From the NCBI RefSeq assembly GCF_025751555.1, contig NZ_JAOWLB010000001.1:1-64000 (forward strand): a stretch of DNA of 64,000 nt, read 5' to 3'. This stretch comes from Ruegeria aquimaris (GTDB taxonomy: Bacteria; Pseudomonadota; Alphaproteobacteria; Rhodobacterales; Rhodobacteraceae). The notes under the pieces are model-generated. The model was not told the DNA's origin and searched no databases. It saw nothing but the letters and a program-made list of their open reading frames with translations. A program made the position numbers and the translations under genes. Below, in pieces: positions 8,690 through 20,948 of this stretch (the stretch's first letter is position 1; every line of letters starts with the position of its first letter).

Positions 8690-8762
8690 GCCTGCTGCGG
8701 CCTCTCCGCCCATCACAGATTGCTTGCCACGCGAGATGCTTCGCGGCGTAGCGTGCCGCCTG

Positions 8763-8801
8763 AAAAAAAACCGCCGCACCTTCGATCAGGAAGGGCGGCG
8801 G
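8763..8801 (-). terminator. Rho-independent terminator for the 40-residue peptide gene
   Basis: On the minus strand, CCGCCGC is followed by an inner CTTC-GAAG pair and then GCGGCGG, and eight T's come next. It lies about 150 nt past the small gene. The rest of 8690-8951 holds nothing I can call. Confidence 0.85.
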
Positions 8802-8951
8802 CAGGTTATGCGTCTCTCGTACGGGGTCCGGTGGCGGTGCGCCATGGGCCGAGGCGGGGCCCAGGGAAGGGTATCGGGATAGGCAGGTCACCCTTGCATC
8901 GAATGGGACAGGATGCGCACAGCGCCGGAACGAGATCGCAGGCAGAAACGG

Positions 8952-9074
8952 TTAAAGGACTCCGGGCAGGTGGAGGGCGACCATGAGCATGACCATTAGC
9001 GAGGCCGCGCCAATTGCATCCTGCAACAGCGTGCCCTGGGAACGGGACAGAACGTTCTTGATCTGGGTCACCAT
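8952..9074 (-). CDS. 40-residue hydrophobic peptide, candidate SOS-induced membrane protein
   Basis: The peptide begins MVTQIKNVLSRSQGTLLQD and ends with a single hydrophobic helix of about 20 residues (AIGAASLMVMLMVALHLPGV). A very strong ribosome site (GAGGAGGAAA) lies 5 nt before the ATG at 9074. A LexA-type box sits 71 nt upstream and a strong terminator follows, so it is a complete small transcription unit. From memory, similar short peptides occur in other Rhodobacteraceae genomes. The basic, amphipathic N-terminus plus one TM helix recalls SOS-controlled membrane peptides such as TisB, but homology is not shown. Confidence 0.7.
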   Translation of the reverse strand: MVTQIKNVLSRSQGTLLQDAIGAASLMVMLMVALHLPGVL

Positions 9075-9144
9075 CAGCTTTCCTCCTCGCCATCAGTTAA
9101 TCATTTGTTGACCCTTTGTTCTCATTTCTTCGCGAGTCGATCAA

Positions 9145-9159
9145 GAACTTTATGAGAAC
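9145..9159 (-). promoter_or_regulatory. LexA (SOS) box, alphaproteobacterial type
   Basis: The minus strand reads GTTC-TCATAAA-GTTC, an exact match to the GTTC-N7-GTTC LexA site known in Rhodobacter and related genera. Additional GTTC/GAAC words occur at 9118-9121 and 9166-9169, and TGTTCTCAT/ATGAGAACA (9117-9125 and 9152-9160) form an inverted repeat. The next gene on this strand is the 40-residue peptide. Confidence 0.65.
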
Positions 9160-9186
9160 ATTTGTGAACTTTTTGGCAAATCAGGT

Positions 9187-13572
<4,386 letters not shown>

Positions 13573-13640
13573 TTCAGGTCCAGATACTGTCTGTGAGTGG
13601 TGGTGCCGCGCTGGACTCGCAGCCGGTGTTCCTGCCTTTC

Positions 13641-14357
13641 CTATGCGTTTACGGCAATGCGCGAGGGCGGCACTTCGTCCGACTTCGGATCCCGCAACAC
13701 GTAGCCACGCCCCCAGACGGTTTCGATATAATTTTTGCCCCCGGTTGCATTGCTGAGTTTCTTCCGCAGCTTGCAAATGAACACATCAATGATTTTCAGC
13801 TCGGGCTCATCCATACCACCATAGAGATGATTCAAGAACATCTCCTTGGTCAGCGTGGTCCCCTTTCGCAGGCTCAGGAGTTCCAACATCTGATACTCCT
13901 TGCCCGTCAAGTGCACCGCCTGCCCCTCGACCTCGACCGTTTTGGCGTCCAGGTTCACCGCAATACATCCGGTTCTGATGATCGACTGCGAATGTCCCTT
14001 TGACCGGCGCACGATCGCATGAATCCGCGCGACCAGTTCCTCGCGATGGAATGGTTTCGTCATATAGTCGTCGGCACCAAATCCGAAGCCTTTGATCTTG
14101 CTTTCAGTATCATCGACCCCGGAAAGAATGAGAATAGGTGTTTCGATCCGCGCCAGACGTAGTTGGCGCAGGACTTCAAGGCCGTTCATGTCGGGGAGAT
14201 TCAAGTCAAGAAGGATAAGATCGTAATCATACAACTTGGCGAGATCGATCCCTTCCTCGCCCAGATCGGTCGCGTAGACATTCAAACTGGCATGCGTCAG
14301 CATCAGTTCGATGCTTTTCGATGTCGTCGAATCATCCTCAACCAGAAGTATGCGCAT
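13641..14357 (-). CDS. ctrA: Cell-cycle response regulator CtrA
   Basis: OmpR-family master regulator. The receiver domain has Asp-51 as phospho-acceptor ([11 protein letters not shown]) and Lys in [10 protein letters not shown]. The C-terminal winged helix contains [20 protein letters not shown] and [11 protein letters not shown], which are diagnostic of CtrA. In Rhodobacteraceae CtrA is non-essential and controls motility, gene transfer agent release and recovery from quorum-sensing-linked states. The inhibitor-type gene sciP lies just upstream on the same strand, so they may share a transcript. Confidence 0.95.
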   Translation of the reverse strand: MRILLVEDDSTTSKSIELMLTHASLNVYATDLGEEGIDLAKLYDYDLILLDLNLPDMNGLEVLRQLRLARIETPILILSGVDDTESKIKGFGFGADDYMTKPFHREELVARIHAIVRRSKGHSQSIIRTGCIAVNLDAKTVEVEGQAVHLTGKEYQMLELLSLRKGTTLTKEMFLNHLYGGMDEPELKIIDVFICKLRKKLSNATGGKNYIETVWGRGYVLRDPKSDEVPPSRIAVNA

Positions 14358-14413
14358 CTCGTTTCTCCGTCTTCACCTTGTTCAGATTTGAAACCAACCG
14401 TGCCGAACAAAGG

Positions 14414-14428
14414 TTAACTCGACGTTAT
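14414..14428. promoter_or_regulatory. Possible CtrA binding site upstream of ctrA
   Basis: TTAA-CTCGACG-TTAT matches the CtrA consensus TTAA-N7-TTAA in seven of eight fixed positions and lies 57 nt before the ctrA start. Autoregulation would be expected for this family. Confidence 0.4.
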
Positions 14429-14453
14429 CGATATTTTTTTATGCAAAATCAAC

Positions 14454-14732
14454 CTAAAGTTGTCGATACTTTTTTAGCAAAGTAGCTTTCAATCCATCTT
14501 TCCCGTGCTCGGCAAAGGCCGATACCCAGCTGTTGAACTCCTCATCACTCAACCCATAGGTATTTTTCGCTTCGGACAGCGGAATCAGCCCGTACAACAC
14601 CCCCCGAACCACAGCGATCTTTCGAGACGCGACCCATCGTCGGGTCGTCGCCGGCGGCAGATCCGAACGTGTCATTTTGGTTCCATCCGGCAGAGTGACT
14701 GACCGGGGGCCTTCAACCTTTCGCAAGAACAT
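14454..14732 (-). CDS. sciP: DUF1153 / SciP-type small CtrA-inhibitor protein
   Basis: A 92-residue helix-turn-helix protein with the family start MFLRKVEGPRSVTLPDG, then LPPATTRRWVASRKIAVV and the C-terminal YGLSDEEFNSWVSAF. In Caulobacter SciP binds DNA and blocks CtrA-activated transcription. The ATG ending at 14732 is preferred over a GTG one codon upstream because GAAGGG lies 7 nt before it. It is adjacent to ctrA on the same strand, and divergent from mnmA. Confidence 0.88.
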   Translation of the reverse strand: MFLRKVEGPRSVTLPDGTKMTRSDLPPATTRRWVASRKIAVVRGVLYGLIPLSEAKNTYGLSDEEFNSWVSAFAEHGKDGLKATLLKKYRQL

Positions 14733-14799
14733 CACCTATCCCTTCTTGTGTCAGGGCAACATTGGCGACAGCCTACTTAATGCGGGGTGAAACCGCCCC

Positions 14800-14827
14800 T
14801 TGAGAGTATTTCGGATTTTCCTATATT
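14800..14827 (+). promoter_or_regulatory. Sigma-70 promoter of mnmA
   Basis: TTGAGA (14800-14805), 16-bp spacer, TATATT (14822-14827), ending 35 nt before the mnmA start. Confidence 0.55.
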
Positions 14828-14862
14828 CTGCCGGTCTTCCTTAATCGTCAGGAGCTGCCCCA

Positions 14863-16008
14863 ATGGCGCTGGACACCGAAACGCCGCTGAACTCGCTTGG
14901 CTTTGCCAAACCGCCCTCGGAAACACGTGTGGTGGTTGCCATGTCGGGTGGCGTCGACAGCTCGGTCGTGGCCGCCTATCTGGCCGATCAGGGCTATGAC
15001 GTGGTCGGCGTCACCTTGCAGCTCTACGATCACGGCGCGGCCCTGGCCAAGAAGGGCGCCTGTTGCGCCGGGATCGACATCCATGACGCCCGCCGCGTTG
15101 CCGAGGAACGCGGCTTTCCTCATTACGTGCTGGATTACGAGAACATCTTCAAGGATGCGGTGATCGACGAGTTTGCCGACAGCTATCTGGCCGGTGCCAC
15201 CCCGGTGCCGTGCATCCGCTGCAACGAGCGGGTAAAGTTCAAGGACCTGTTGGAAACCGCCCGCGATCTCGAGGCCGACTGCATGGCCACCGGCCATTAC
15301 ATCCAGCGCAAGATGGGCCCGAACGGGCCCGAGCTGCATTGCGCCGAGGATGCCAACCGCGACCAGTCCTATTTCCTGTTCTCGACCACGCCGGAACAGC
15401 TCGACTATCTGCGCTTTCCGCTGGGCCATCTGCCGTCAAAGGACGCGACCCGCGAAATGGCGGCGCAATACGGCCTGGCCGTGGCCGACAAGCCCGACAG
15501 TCAGGACATCTGTTTCGTGCCCAACGGCAATTACGCCAGTGTGATCGAGAAACTGCGCCCCGGCGCCGCCGAACCGGGCGAGATCGTGCATGCCGATGGC
15601 CGCGTGCTGGGCAGCCACGAGGGCGTCATCCACTACACGATCGGCCAGCGCCGCGGTCTGGGCATCGGCGGCCTCAGTGATCCGCTTTATGTTGTGCGTC
15701 TGGACGTGGACAGGAAACAGGTTGTCGTCGGCCCCAAGGAGATGCTGGCCACCCGCACAATCCCGGTTCGCGAGATCAACTGGCTGGGTGATGAAGCATT
15801 CACCTCGCGCCCCGAATGGCATCTGTCGGTCAAGGTCCGCTCGACCCGACCGCCGCGCGAAGCCATCGTGCGCCCGATCAGCGAGACCGAGGCCGAGGTA
15901 GAGCTGCTGACGCCCGAGGAAGGTGTGTCGCCCGGGCAGGCCTGCGTGTTCTATGCAAGCGAAGACAGCCGCATCTTTGGCGGCGGCTGGATCTGGCGTG
16001 GGTATTGA
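14863..16008 (+). CDS. mnmA: tRNA-specific 2-thiouridylase
   Basis: Puts sulfur on U34 of tRNA Lys, Glu and Gln. The PP-loop SGGVDSS lies at residues 28-34. The catalytic cysteines are Cys-120 ([10 protein letters not shown]) and Cys-217 (DSQDICFVP). TGHY sits near residue 144. Length 381 is typical for alphaproteobacteria, slightly extended at the N-terminus. The last codons overlap the GTG start of the next gene by 11 nt. Confidence 0.96.
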   Translation: MALDTETPLNSLGFAKPPSETRVVVAMSGGVDSSVVAAYLADQGYDVVGVTLQLYDHGAALAKKGACCAGIDIHDARRVAEERGFPHYVLDYENIFKDAVIDEFADSYLAGATPVPCIRCNERVKFKDLLETARDLEADCMATGHYIQRKMGPNGPELHCAEDANRDQSYFLFSTTPEQLDYLRFPLGHLPSKDATREMAAQYGLAVADKPDSQDICFVPNGNYASVIEKLRPGAAEPGEIVHADGRVLGSHEGVIHYTIGQRRGLGIGGLSDPLYVVRLDVDRKQVVVGPKEMLATRTIPVREINWLGDEAFTSRPEWHLSVKVRSTRPPREAIVRPISETEAEVELLTPEEGVSPGQACVFYASEDSRIFGGGWIWRGY

Positions 16009-16534
16009 GACGCTTCAAACCCCGCGCCTGACCCTCTGCCCGATGCGAGCAGAGCATGCCCCTGCCCTGCATGCCTTCTTCTCCGACCCGCAGGCGATGC
16101 GGTTCTTTGGTGACACCCATACCGATCCGGCCCAGACCGAACGCTGGGTCGCCGGGACATTGGCCGAACCGCCCGAGCGGTGCCGCGAATATGTGTTGCT
16201 TCAGGACGGTGTGGCGATCGGCAAGGCGGGACTGTGGGCGGCACCCGAACTTGGCTTCTTTCTGCGCCGCGACCGCTGGGGCCAGGGGCTGATGCGCGAA
16301 GCCTTGACTGCGCTGATACCGCATCTGTTCGCGACCCTGCCCCTCGACCATATCCGGGCCGATGTCGACCCGCGCAACGCCGCCTCGCTTGCGCTTTTAC
16401 GACACCTTGGATTTGTCGAAACCCATCGCGCCAGCCGGACGATCCAGATCGGCGGGGAGTGGACCGACAGCGTCTATCTCAGGCTTTCCCGCCCGGATCA
16501 GACCAGATCGGTGCCGCTGTTGGACAGGACATAG
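15998..16534 (+). CDS. GNAT-family N-acetyltransferase (RimJ/RimL type)
   Basis: A 178-residue acetyltransferase. It begins [21 protein letters not shown] as in RimJ/RimL homologues. The acetyl-CoA pocket is [14 protein letters not shown] and the C-terminal part contains [15 protein letters not shown]. The substrate may be a protein N-terminus or a small amine; it cannot be deduced. The GTG at 15998 is used because earlier starts lie inside mnmA and add no family sequence. Its last 37 nt overlap the 3' end of the opposing CadD-like gene. Confidence 0.8.
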   Translation: MGIETLQTPRLTLCPMRAEHAPALHAFFSDPQAMRFFGDTHTDPAQTERWVAGTLAEPPERCREYVLLQDGVAIGKAGLWAAPELGFFLRRDRWGQGLMREALTALIPHLFATLPLDHIRADVDPRNAASLALLRHLGFVETHRASRTIQIGGEWTDSVYLRLSRPDQTRSVPLLDRT

Positions 16535-17076
16535 AGACCCGCGCCCAGCATGACCCAGGGCGCCAGCGCCTCGAGCCGGGCGGCCCAGCGGCCCAGCCCC
16601 CGGCGCAAGCCAGCAGCGGCCAGACCGCCCACGCCGAGGGTCAGCGCGGCAAAGGCAGCTCCCGCCAGACCGGCCCTGCGAAAGGCCGGTGCCGAGTCTG
16701 CCAAGAGCGGCGCCAGCACCGAAAAGCTGTCCAGCGACAGGCTCAGAAACAGGACTGCGGTGGCCACAAGGCCCCGCCGCATTGGCACCCGCTGTTCCGC
16801 CTCTAGCTGTCCACGCCTCTGCGCGACGATGCCGCGAAGGCCCAATGCCAACGGCACCAGTCCCAGATAACCGGTCCAAGTGAGCGGCAGACTGGACACC
16901 CCCAGCGTCACAGCAAGCGCCGCGCTCAGAACCACGACCTGTGCCAGCAGATAGCCGCCCACGGCGGCGCGCGACCCCGTGGCTACCACAAGCGTCAGCA
17001 GCAGCGCCAGATTGTCCAGATTGGTCAGGATCTGCGCCAGTGCCGCCGAGGCGGCAAAGCCCAAAAGCGCGCTCAT
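16498..17076 (-). CDS. CadD/LysE-type small integral membrane transporter
   Basis: A 192-residue protein with about five or six hydrophobic helices. TNLDNLALLLTLV near residue 18 and GYLGLVPLALGLRGI in the middle resemble the cadmium-resistance CadD branch of the LysE superfamily. A role in metal or cation export is a guess. Its ATG overlaps the lpxB stop by 4 nt, so it is translated from the lipid A operon, an unexpected place for such a protein. Confidence 0.65.
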   Translation of the reverse strand: MSALLGFAASAALAQILTNLDNLALLLTLVVATGSRAAVGGYLLAQVVVLSAALAVTLGVSSLPLTWTGYLGLVPLALGLRGIVAQRRGQLEAEQRVPMRRGLVATAVLFLSLSLDSFSVLAPLLADSAPAFRRAGLAGAAFAALTLGVGGLAAAGLRRGLGRWAARLEALAPWVMLGAGLYVLSNSGTDLV

Positions 17077-18230
17077 CGCGTCAGCCGGTCCAGCACCGCC
17101 TGTGCCGCGCGCAGCCCGGGCGGAGGGCCACCCCGGCCCAGACGCTCCATCGTCAAGCGCATTGCTGCGTCCTGCGCGGCAGGGTCGGCATGCACCGCTG
17201 CCAGCCGCGCGGCAATGTTTTCGGGCGTGCAGGCGGGGCCCAGACATTCCGGCACCACCCGTGTCTCGCTGACCAGATTGACCAGAGTCACCGTGTCGAT
17301 GGTGACCATCCGCTCGGCGATCTTCTGGGTCAGCCAGTTCACCTTGTAGGCGATCACCATGGGTGTGCCCGCCGCCGCCAGCTCCAGCGACACCGTGCCC
17401 GAGGCCGCCAGCGCCAGATCGGCGGCGGCAAAGGCCGCGCGCTTGTGCGTGGCGGCCTGTTCAGGCGCCAGCCCGCGCGGATCGACCAGCACCGGCGCAC
17501 CCGGCCAATCGGCCACATGCTGCGCCACCTGATCGGCCACATGCGGCACCACCGGCACCACCACCCGCATGCCGGGATGCTCCGGCAAAAACCTCTTGAG
17601 TGCCGCGCCAAAGACGGGCGCCAGACGCTCCACCTCGCCGCGCCGCGATCCGGGCAGCGCCAAGAGCAGCGGCGCGTCGCCAAGCCCCAGTTCGTCGCGC
17701 AGTGCCGCGATCTCGGCGCCGCTCGCCTCGGGCTCCCCCACCACCGGGTGACCGACGAAATCGCATTCCATCCCGGCGCGCTCAATATACGGCGGCTCAA
17801 ACGGCAACAGCGCCAACACGTGGTCGATTACCTTGGCCATCTTGTCGGCGCGCCCGGGCCGCCAGGCCCAGACGCTGGGCGCCACGTAATGGACGGTGCG
17901 GATATCGCTCGCCGCTTTGACCCGCCGCGCCACACGCAGGCTGAAATCGGGGCTGTCGATGGTGATCAGGACATCCGGCCGCATCGCCAGAACGGCTTGC
18001 GCCGTCTCCTCGATCCGGCGTTTGAGGTGAAAGTACTTGGGAAGGACCTCGACCAGCCCCATGATGCTGAGTTCGGCCATCGGAAAACGGCTCCGAAGAC
18101 CCTGCGCTTCCATCGCCGGACCCCCGATGCCTTCGAACACCACATCAGGGCGCAGGGTCCGCAGACCTTCCATCAGCGCGCCTCCCAACCGGTCGCCCGA
18201 AGGTTCACCCGCCAGGACAAAGACACGCAT
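17073..18230 (-). CDS. lpxB: Lipid-A-disaccharide synthase
   Basis: Joins UDP-2,3-diacylglucosamine and lipid X to form the beta-1,6 disaccharide of lipid A at the inner membrane. N-terminal LAGEPSGDRLGG, SPDFSLRVA, VHYVAPSVWAWRPGR, LPGSRRGEV and the donor-site YKVNWLT are all present. 385 residues. The start at 18230 overlaps the lpxI stop (ATGA). Confidence 0.95.
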   Translation of the reverse strand: MRVFVLAGEPSGDRLGGALMEGLRTLRPDVVFEGIGGPAMEAQGLRSRFPMAELSIMGLVEVLPKYFHLKRRIEETAQAVLAMRPDVLITIDSPDFSLRVARRVKAASDIRTVHYVAPSVWAWRPGRADKMAKVIDHVLALLPFEPPYIERAGMECDFVGHPVVGEPEASGAEIAALRDELGLGDAPLLLALPGSRRGEVERLAPVFGAALKRFLPEHPGMRVVVPVVPHVADQVAQHVADWPGAPVLVDPRGLAPEQAATHKRAAFAAADLALAASGTVSLELAAAGTPMVIAYKVNWLTQKIAERMVTIDTVTLVNLVSETRVVPECLGPACTPENIAARLAAVHADPAAQDAAMRLTMERLGRGGPPPGLRAAQAVLDRLTR

Positions 18231-19024
18231 CAGCAGGCACGCTCCTGCACCATCAGGAACAGCCCGAGCCGGTCGCACTCGGCAATGACCCTGGATTGGT
18301 CCAGCACGATCACCCCGCCCGCTTCGATCACGATCCCGGAGAGGCCCGCAGCCACCGCCGCCGTCACGGTATCAATTCCGATCGTCGGCAAATCCGCCCG
18401 CCTGTCCTGTCCCGGTTTCGGAGCCTTGTAGAGAACCCCGCCACCGGCATCAGGACGTTGAGCGAGACTGTTGAGCATCCAATCCGTACCAAAGACGCTT
18501 TCGATGGCCAGCGCCTGTCCACGATGCACCACACAGGCTTGCCCCACATCGGCGACCGCCATGGCGCGCAGGATCGTCGCGCCGCGCCGCGCATCGGAAC
18601 TCTCCTGATCGCCTGGAGCACTGGCGGTGACACAGCCCACCGGCAACAACAGATCCGGCGCGATCTCTTGCGCGGCCCGAACCGTCATGCCCGCCTGTTC
18701 GATCAGGCCGATCACGGCCCGCAGGGCTCCGTCATCTCCAGTGGCCAAAGCCTGCTGGATCACCGGCACAAGCGGCAGGGTCGCGGTGTCGATCTGGCTG
18801 GGATCGACAACAGGCCTGCCCACAGCCCCTGCCATGCAAACCTCGGTCACGCCCCGCGCTTTCAGATCGGCAAGGAAACTGCCCAGATGTTCGATCCGAA
18901 AGACCACGTCCGGTTTCAGACGATCCGGCAGGAACCCAGCCATCGAGCAGACCAAAGGTCTGTCTTGCAGCCGGATGGCGACCTCGTCCGGTAACGCGCC
19001 GGCGCCTGCGATCAGGGCCAGCAT
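18230..19024 (-). CDS. lpxI: UDP-2,3-diacylglucosamine diphosphatase, LpxI type
   Basis: Hydrolyses UDP-2,3-diacylglucosamine to lipid X and UMP. This is the LpxI enzyme that replaces LpxH in alphaproteobacteria. The N-terminal LALIAGAGALPDEVA motif, AQEIAPDLL and the C-terminal catalytic region (DVGQACVVHRGQALAIE, then FGTDWML) fit the family at 264 residues. It lies between lpxA (one base) and lpxB (overlap) in the lipid A operon. Confidence 0.95.
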   Translation of the reverse strand: MLALIAGAGALPDEVAIRLQDRPLVCSMAGFLPDRLKPDVVFRIEHLGSFLADLKARGVTEVCMAGAVGRPVVDPSQIDTATLPLVPVIQQALATGDDGALRAVIGLIEQAGMTVRAAQEIAPDLLLPVGCVTASAPGDQESSDARRGATILRAMAVADVGQACVVHRGQALAIESVFGTDWMLNSLAQRPDAGGGVLYKAPKPGQDRRADLPTIGIDTVTAAVAAGLSGIVIEAGGVIVLDQSRVIAECDRLGLFLMVQERAC

Positions 19025-19025
19025 G

Positions 19026-19811
19026 CTACCGACCCGGGGTCAGATACGACCGGTCTGTTTCACCCAGGATGAACTCGGCAATCTCGCGCACATACGCGCT
19101 GTCAAACTCCTGCCCCATCCTGCGCGCCCGGTCCTGAAACGTTCCCTCTCCCTGCGCCAGCATCTGGAAGGCGGCGCGCAATTGGGTGATATCGCTCCTG
19201 GCGACACCCCGCCTTTTGAGCCCGACAAGGTTCAACCCGTCCAGTTCACCGCGCGGAGCCTGAACCAGCCCATAAGGTATGACATCGTTGGGGACCATCG
19301 TCAGGGCGCCGATGATCGCCCCCCGGCCCACCCGAACCCATTGGTGCAGGCCCGAAATACCACCGATGATAACGTCATCCTCGACAATGCAATGCCCCGC
19401 CGCCCCGGCATGATTGACCATGATCACCCGGTCGCCGATCTGGCAATCATGGGCGACATGAACACCCGCCATGAACAGGCAGTCATTGCCGACACGCGTC
19501 ACTCCGCCGCCACCCGCGGTGCCGGTGTTGATGGTCACATGTTCGCGAATCCTGTTGCGCGCGCCGATCTCCAGCCGTGTTTCCTCGCCGCCGAATTTCT
19601 TGTCCTGCGGAATCTCACCGATAACGGCAAAGTTGAAGATGATGGTCTCTTCACCGATGGTGGTATTTCCGGTGATCACGACATGGCTTTTCAACTCGAC
19701 GCGATCACCCAGAACCACGTTGGGGCCGACGACGCAGAACGGGCCGATCACGCAGTCCTGGCCGATCTGCGCCCCCTGTTCGATGATGGCGCTGGCGTGA
19801 ATGCGGCTCAT
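19026..19811 (-). CDS. lpxA: UDP-N-acetylglucosamine acyltransferase
   Basis: First step of lipid A synthesis, 3-O-acylation of UDP-GlcNAc by hydroxyacyl-ACP. A left-handed parallel beta-helix is formed by hexapeptide repeats ([17 protein letters not shown] and onward). The catalytic His is in [13 protein letters not shown]-terminal helical region completes 261 residues. The ATG overlaps the fabZ stop by 4 nt. Confidence 0.96.
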   Translation of the reverse strand: MSRIHASAIIEQGAQIGQDCVIGPFCVVGPNVVLGDRVELKSHVVITGNTTIGEETIIFNFAVIGEIPQDKKFGGEETRLEIGARNRIREHVTINTGTAGGGGVTRVGNDCLFMAGVHVAHDCQIGDRVIMVNHAGAAGHCIVEDDVIIGGISGLHQWVRVGRGAIIGALTMVPNDVIPYGLVQAPRGELDGLNLVGLKRRGVARSDITQLRAAFQMLAQGEGTFQDRARRMGQEFDSAYVREIAEFILGETDRSYLTPGR

Positions 19812-20281
19812 TTGCTTTTCTCTCCGGTCAGGTCGACATAAGCGGAAAACTCGGCTTCTGCGGCAACTTCGCCGTCGACGGTCGCAACGCCTTTGAACTT
19901 GAAGATCTTGCCCCCCATCTTGCCGCGCAACGTCTCGACATGCATCTTCATGACATCCCCCGGCACCACCTTGCGGCGGAACTTGCAGTTGTCGATATTC
20001 ATGAAATAGATCAGCAACTCGCTGTCGATGATATCCATACCGACCCCCAGCATGACCCCTGCGGTTTGCGCCATCGCTTCGACAATGGTCACGCCGGGCA
20101 TGATTGGCGTTCCGGGAAAATGGCCCTGGAAATGCGGCTCGTTCATGGTGACATTCTTGATGCCCACGGACGAAGAGTAGCCGTTGATCTCGATCACCTT
20201 GTCCACCAGCAGGAACGGGTAGCGATGCGGCAGAATCCGCTGGATCAACTGGATGTCGGCACTCTTGGTTTCGGTGGTCAT
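19808..20281 (-). CDS. fabZ: 3-hydroxyacyl-ACP dehydratase
   Basis: Removes water from 3-hydroxyacyl-ACP in fatty acid elongation and competes with LpxA for hydroxymyristoyl-ACP. Motifs: [14 protein letters not shown], catalytic His in [13 protein letters not shown], and Glu in [10 protein letters not shown]. 157 residues from the ATG at 20281; sequence before it is not family-like. Confidence 0.95.
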   Translation of the reverse strand: MTTETKSADIQLIQRILPHRYPFLLVDKVIEINGYSSSVGIKNVTMNEPHFQGHFPGTPIMPGVTIVEAMAQTAGVMLGVGMDIIDSELLIYFMNIDNCKFRRKVVPGDVMKMHVETLRGKMGGKIFKFKGVATVDGEVAAEAEFSAYVDLTGEKSK

Positions 20282-20360
20282 GCGGGACAGGTCCTGTATT
20301 CGTGCGTGATCATCAGGGATTAGCAATACTGACAGGCAACAGCAAGCAAAGCCGCACCGG

Positions 20361-20942
20361 TCAGTTCTTGCCGTCCTTGCGCAAGGCACTGCCATCGCCG
20401 ATCACCTCGTCGATCCGGCTGATCGCCAGCGCCGTGACATCGGTTGAATCGAGACTGAAGAACACCGTCGAACGGTCCAGGATAACGCTGGCGCCAGTAT
20501 CCCGCATCAAGGCGCCCAGGATCGGCCGGGTCAGTTCCACAAAGGCCGCGCGCGCCGCGTCACCGCGCCGGGCCAAGGCCTCCCGCTTGGCTTCCTGATT
20601 CTCGCGGTGCGATTGCACCTTCCGGTCGAAGGCCTCGGCCAGAACGCGAAACGCATCCGGCTCCATCTTGGCGCGCCTTTCGGTCAGGTCCAGTTCCTCG
20701 CGGCTGAGTTCGGCGATGATGCGCTCGTTCTCTGCCGCCAACAGCGCGCCTTCTGCCTCGATCTCGTCGATCACCCGCCGTCCATAGGCGGATTTGGCAA
20801 ACAGGATTTCGCCGGAAATCGTCAGCACCTCGTGCCGGGGCAGTCCCAGCTGTTGCGCCGTCGCAGGCGCAGAGGTCGCGATTGCCAGGGCGACCGCGAC
20901 CATCAGACCAAGCCGCCACCGCCCTGAGCCGTTGCGTGACAT
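20361..20942 (-). CDS. skp: OmpH/Skp-family periplasmic chaperone
   Basis: A 193-residue secreted protein. The signal peptide covers about residues 1-29 ([20 protein letters not shown], cleavage near ATAQ). A long charged helical segment (about 75-135) forms the tentacle coiled coil of Skp. It would hold unfolded outer-membrane proteins on the way to BamA. It lies 6 nt after bamA and before fabZ, the conserved order. Confidence 0.85.
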   Translation of the reverse strand: MSRNGSGRWRLGLMVAVALAIATSAPATAQQLGLPRHEVLTISGEILFAKSAYGRRVIDEIEAEGALLAAENERIIAELSREELDLTERRAKMEPDAFRVLAEAFDRKVQSHRENQEAKREALARRGDAARAAFVELTRPILGALMRDTGASVILDRSTVFFSLDSTDVTALAISRIDEVIGDGSALRKDGKN

Positions 20943-20948
20943 CGCAGA

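Noticed and set aside
8690-8951. Possible yidD or other small gene after the IscU-like gene
   Set aside because: No frame shows the YidD cysteine motif; the only clear element is a minus-strand terminator.
8802-8951. Minus-strand frame between the terminator and the 40-residue peptide gene
   Set aside because: Arg/Pro-rich translation without a ribosome site; probably the 3' untranslated part of the peptide transcript.
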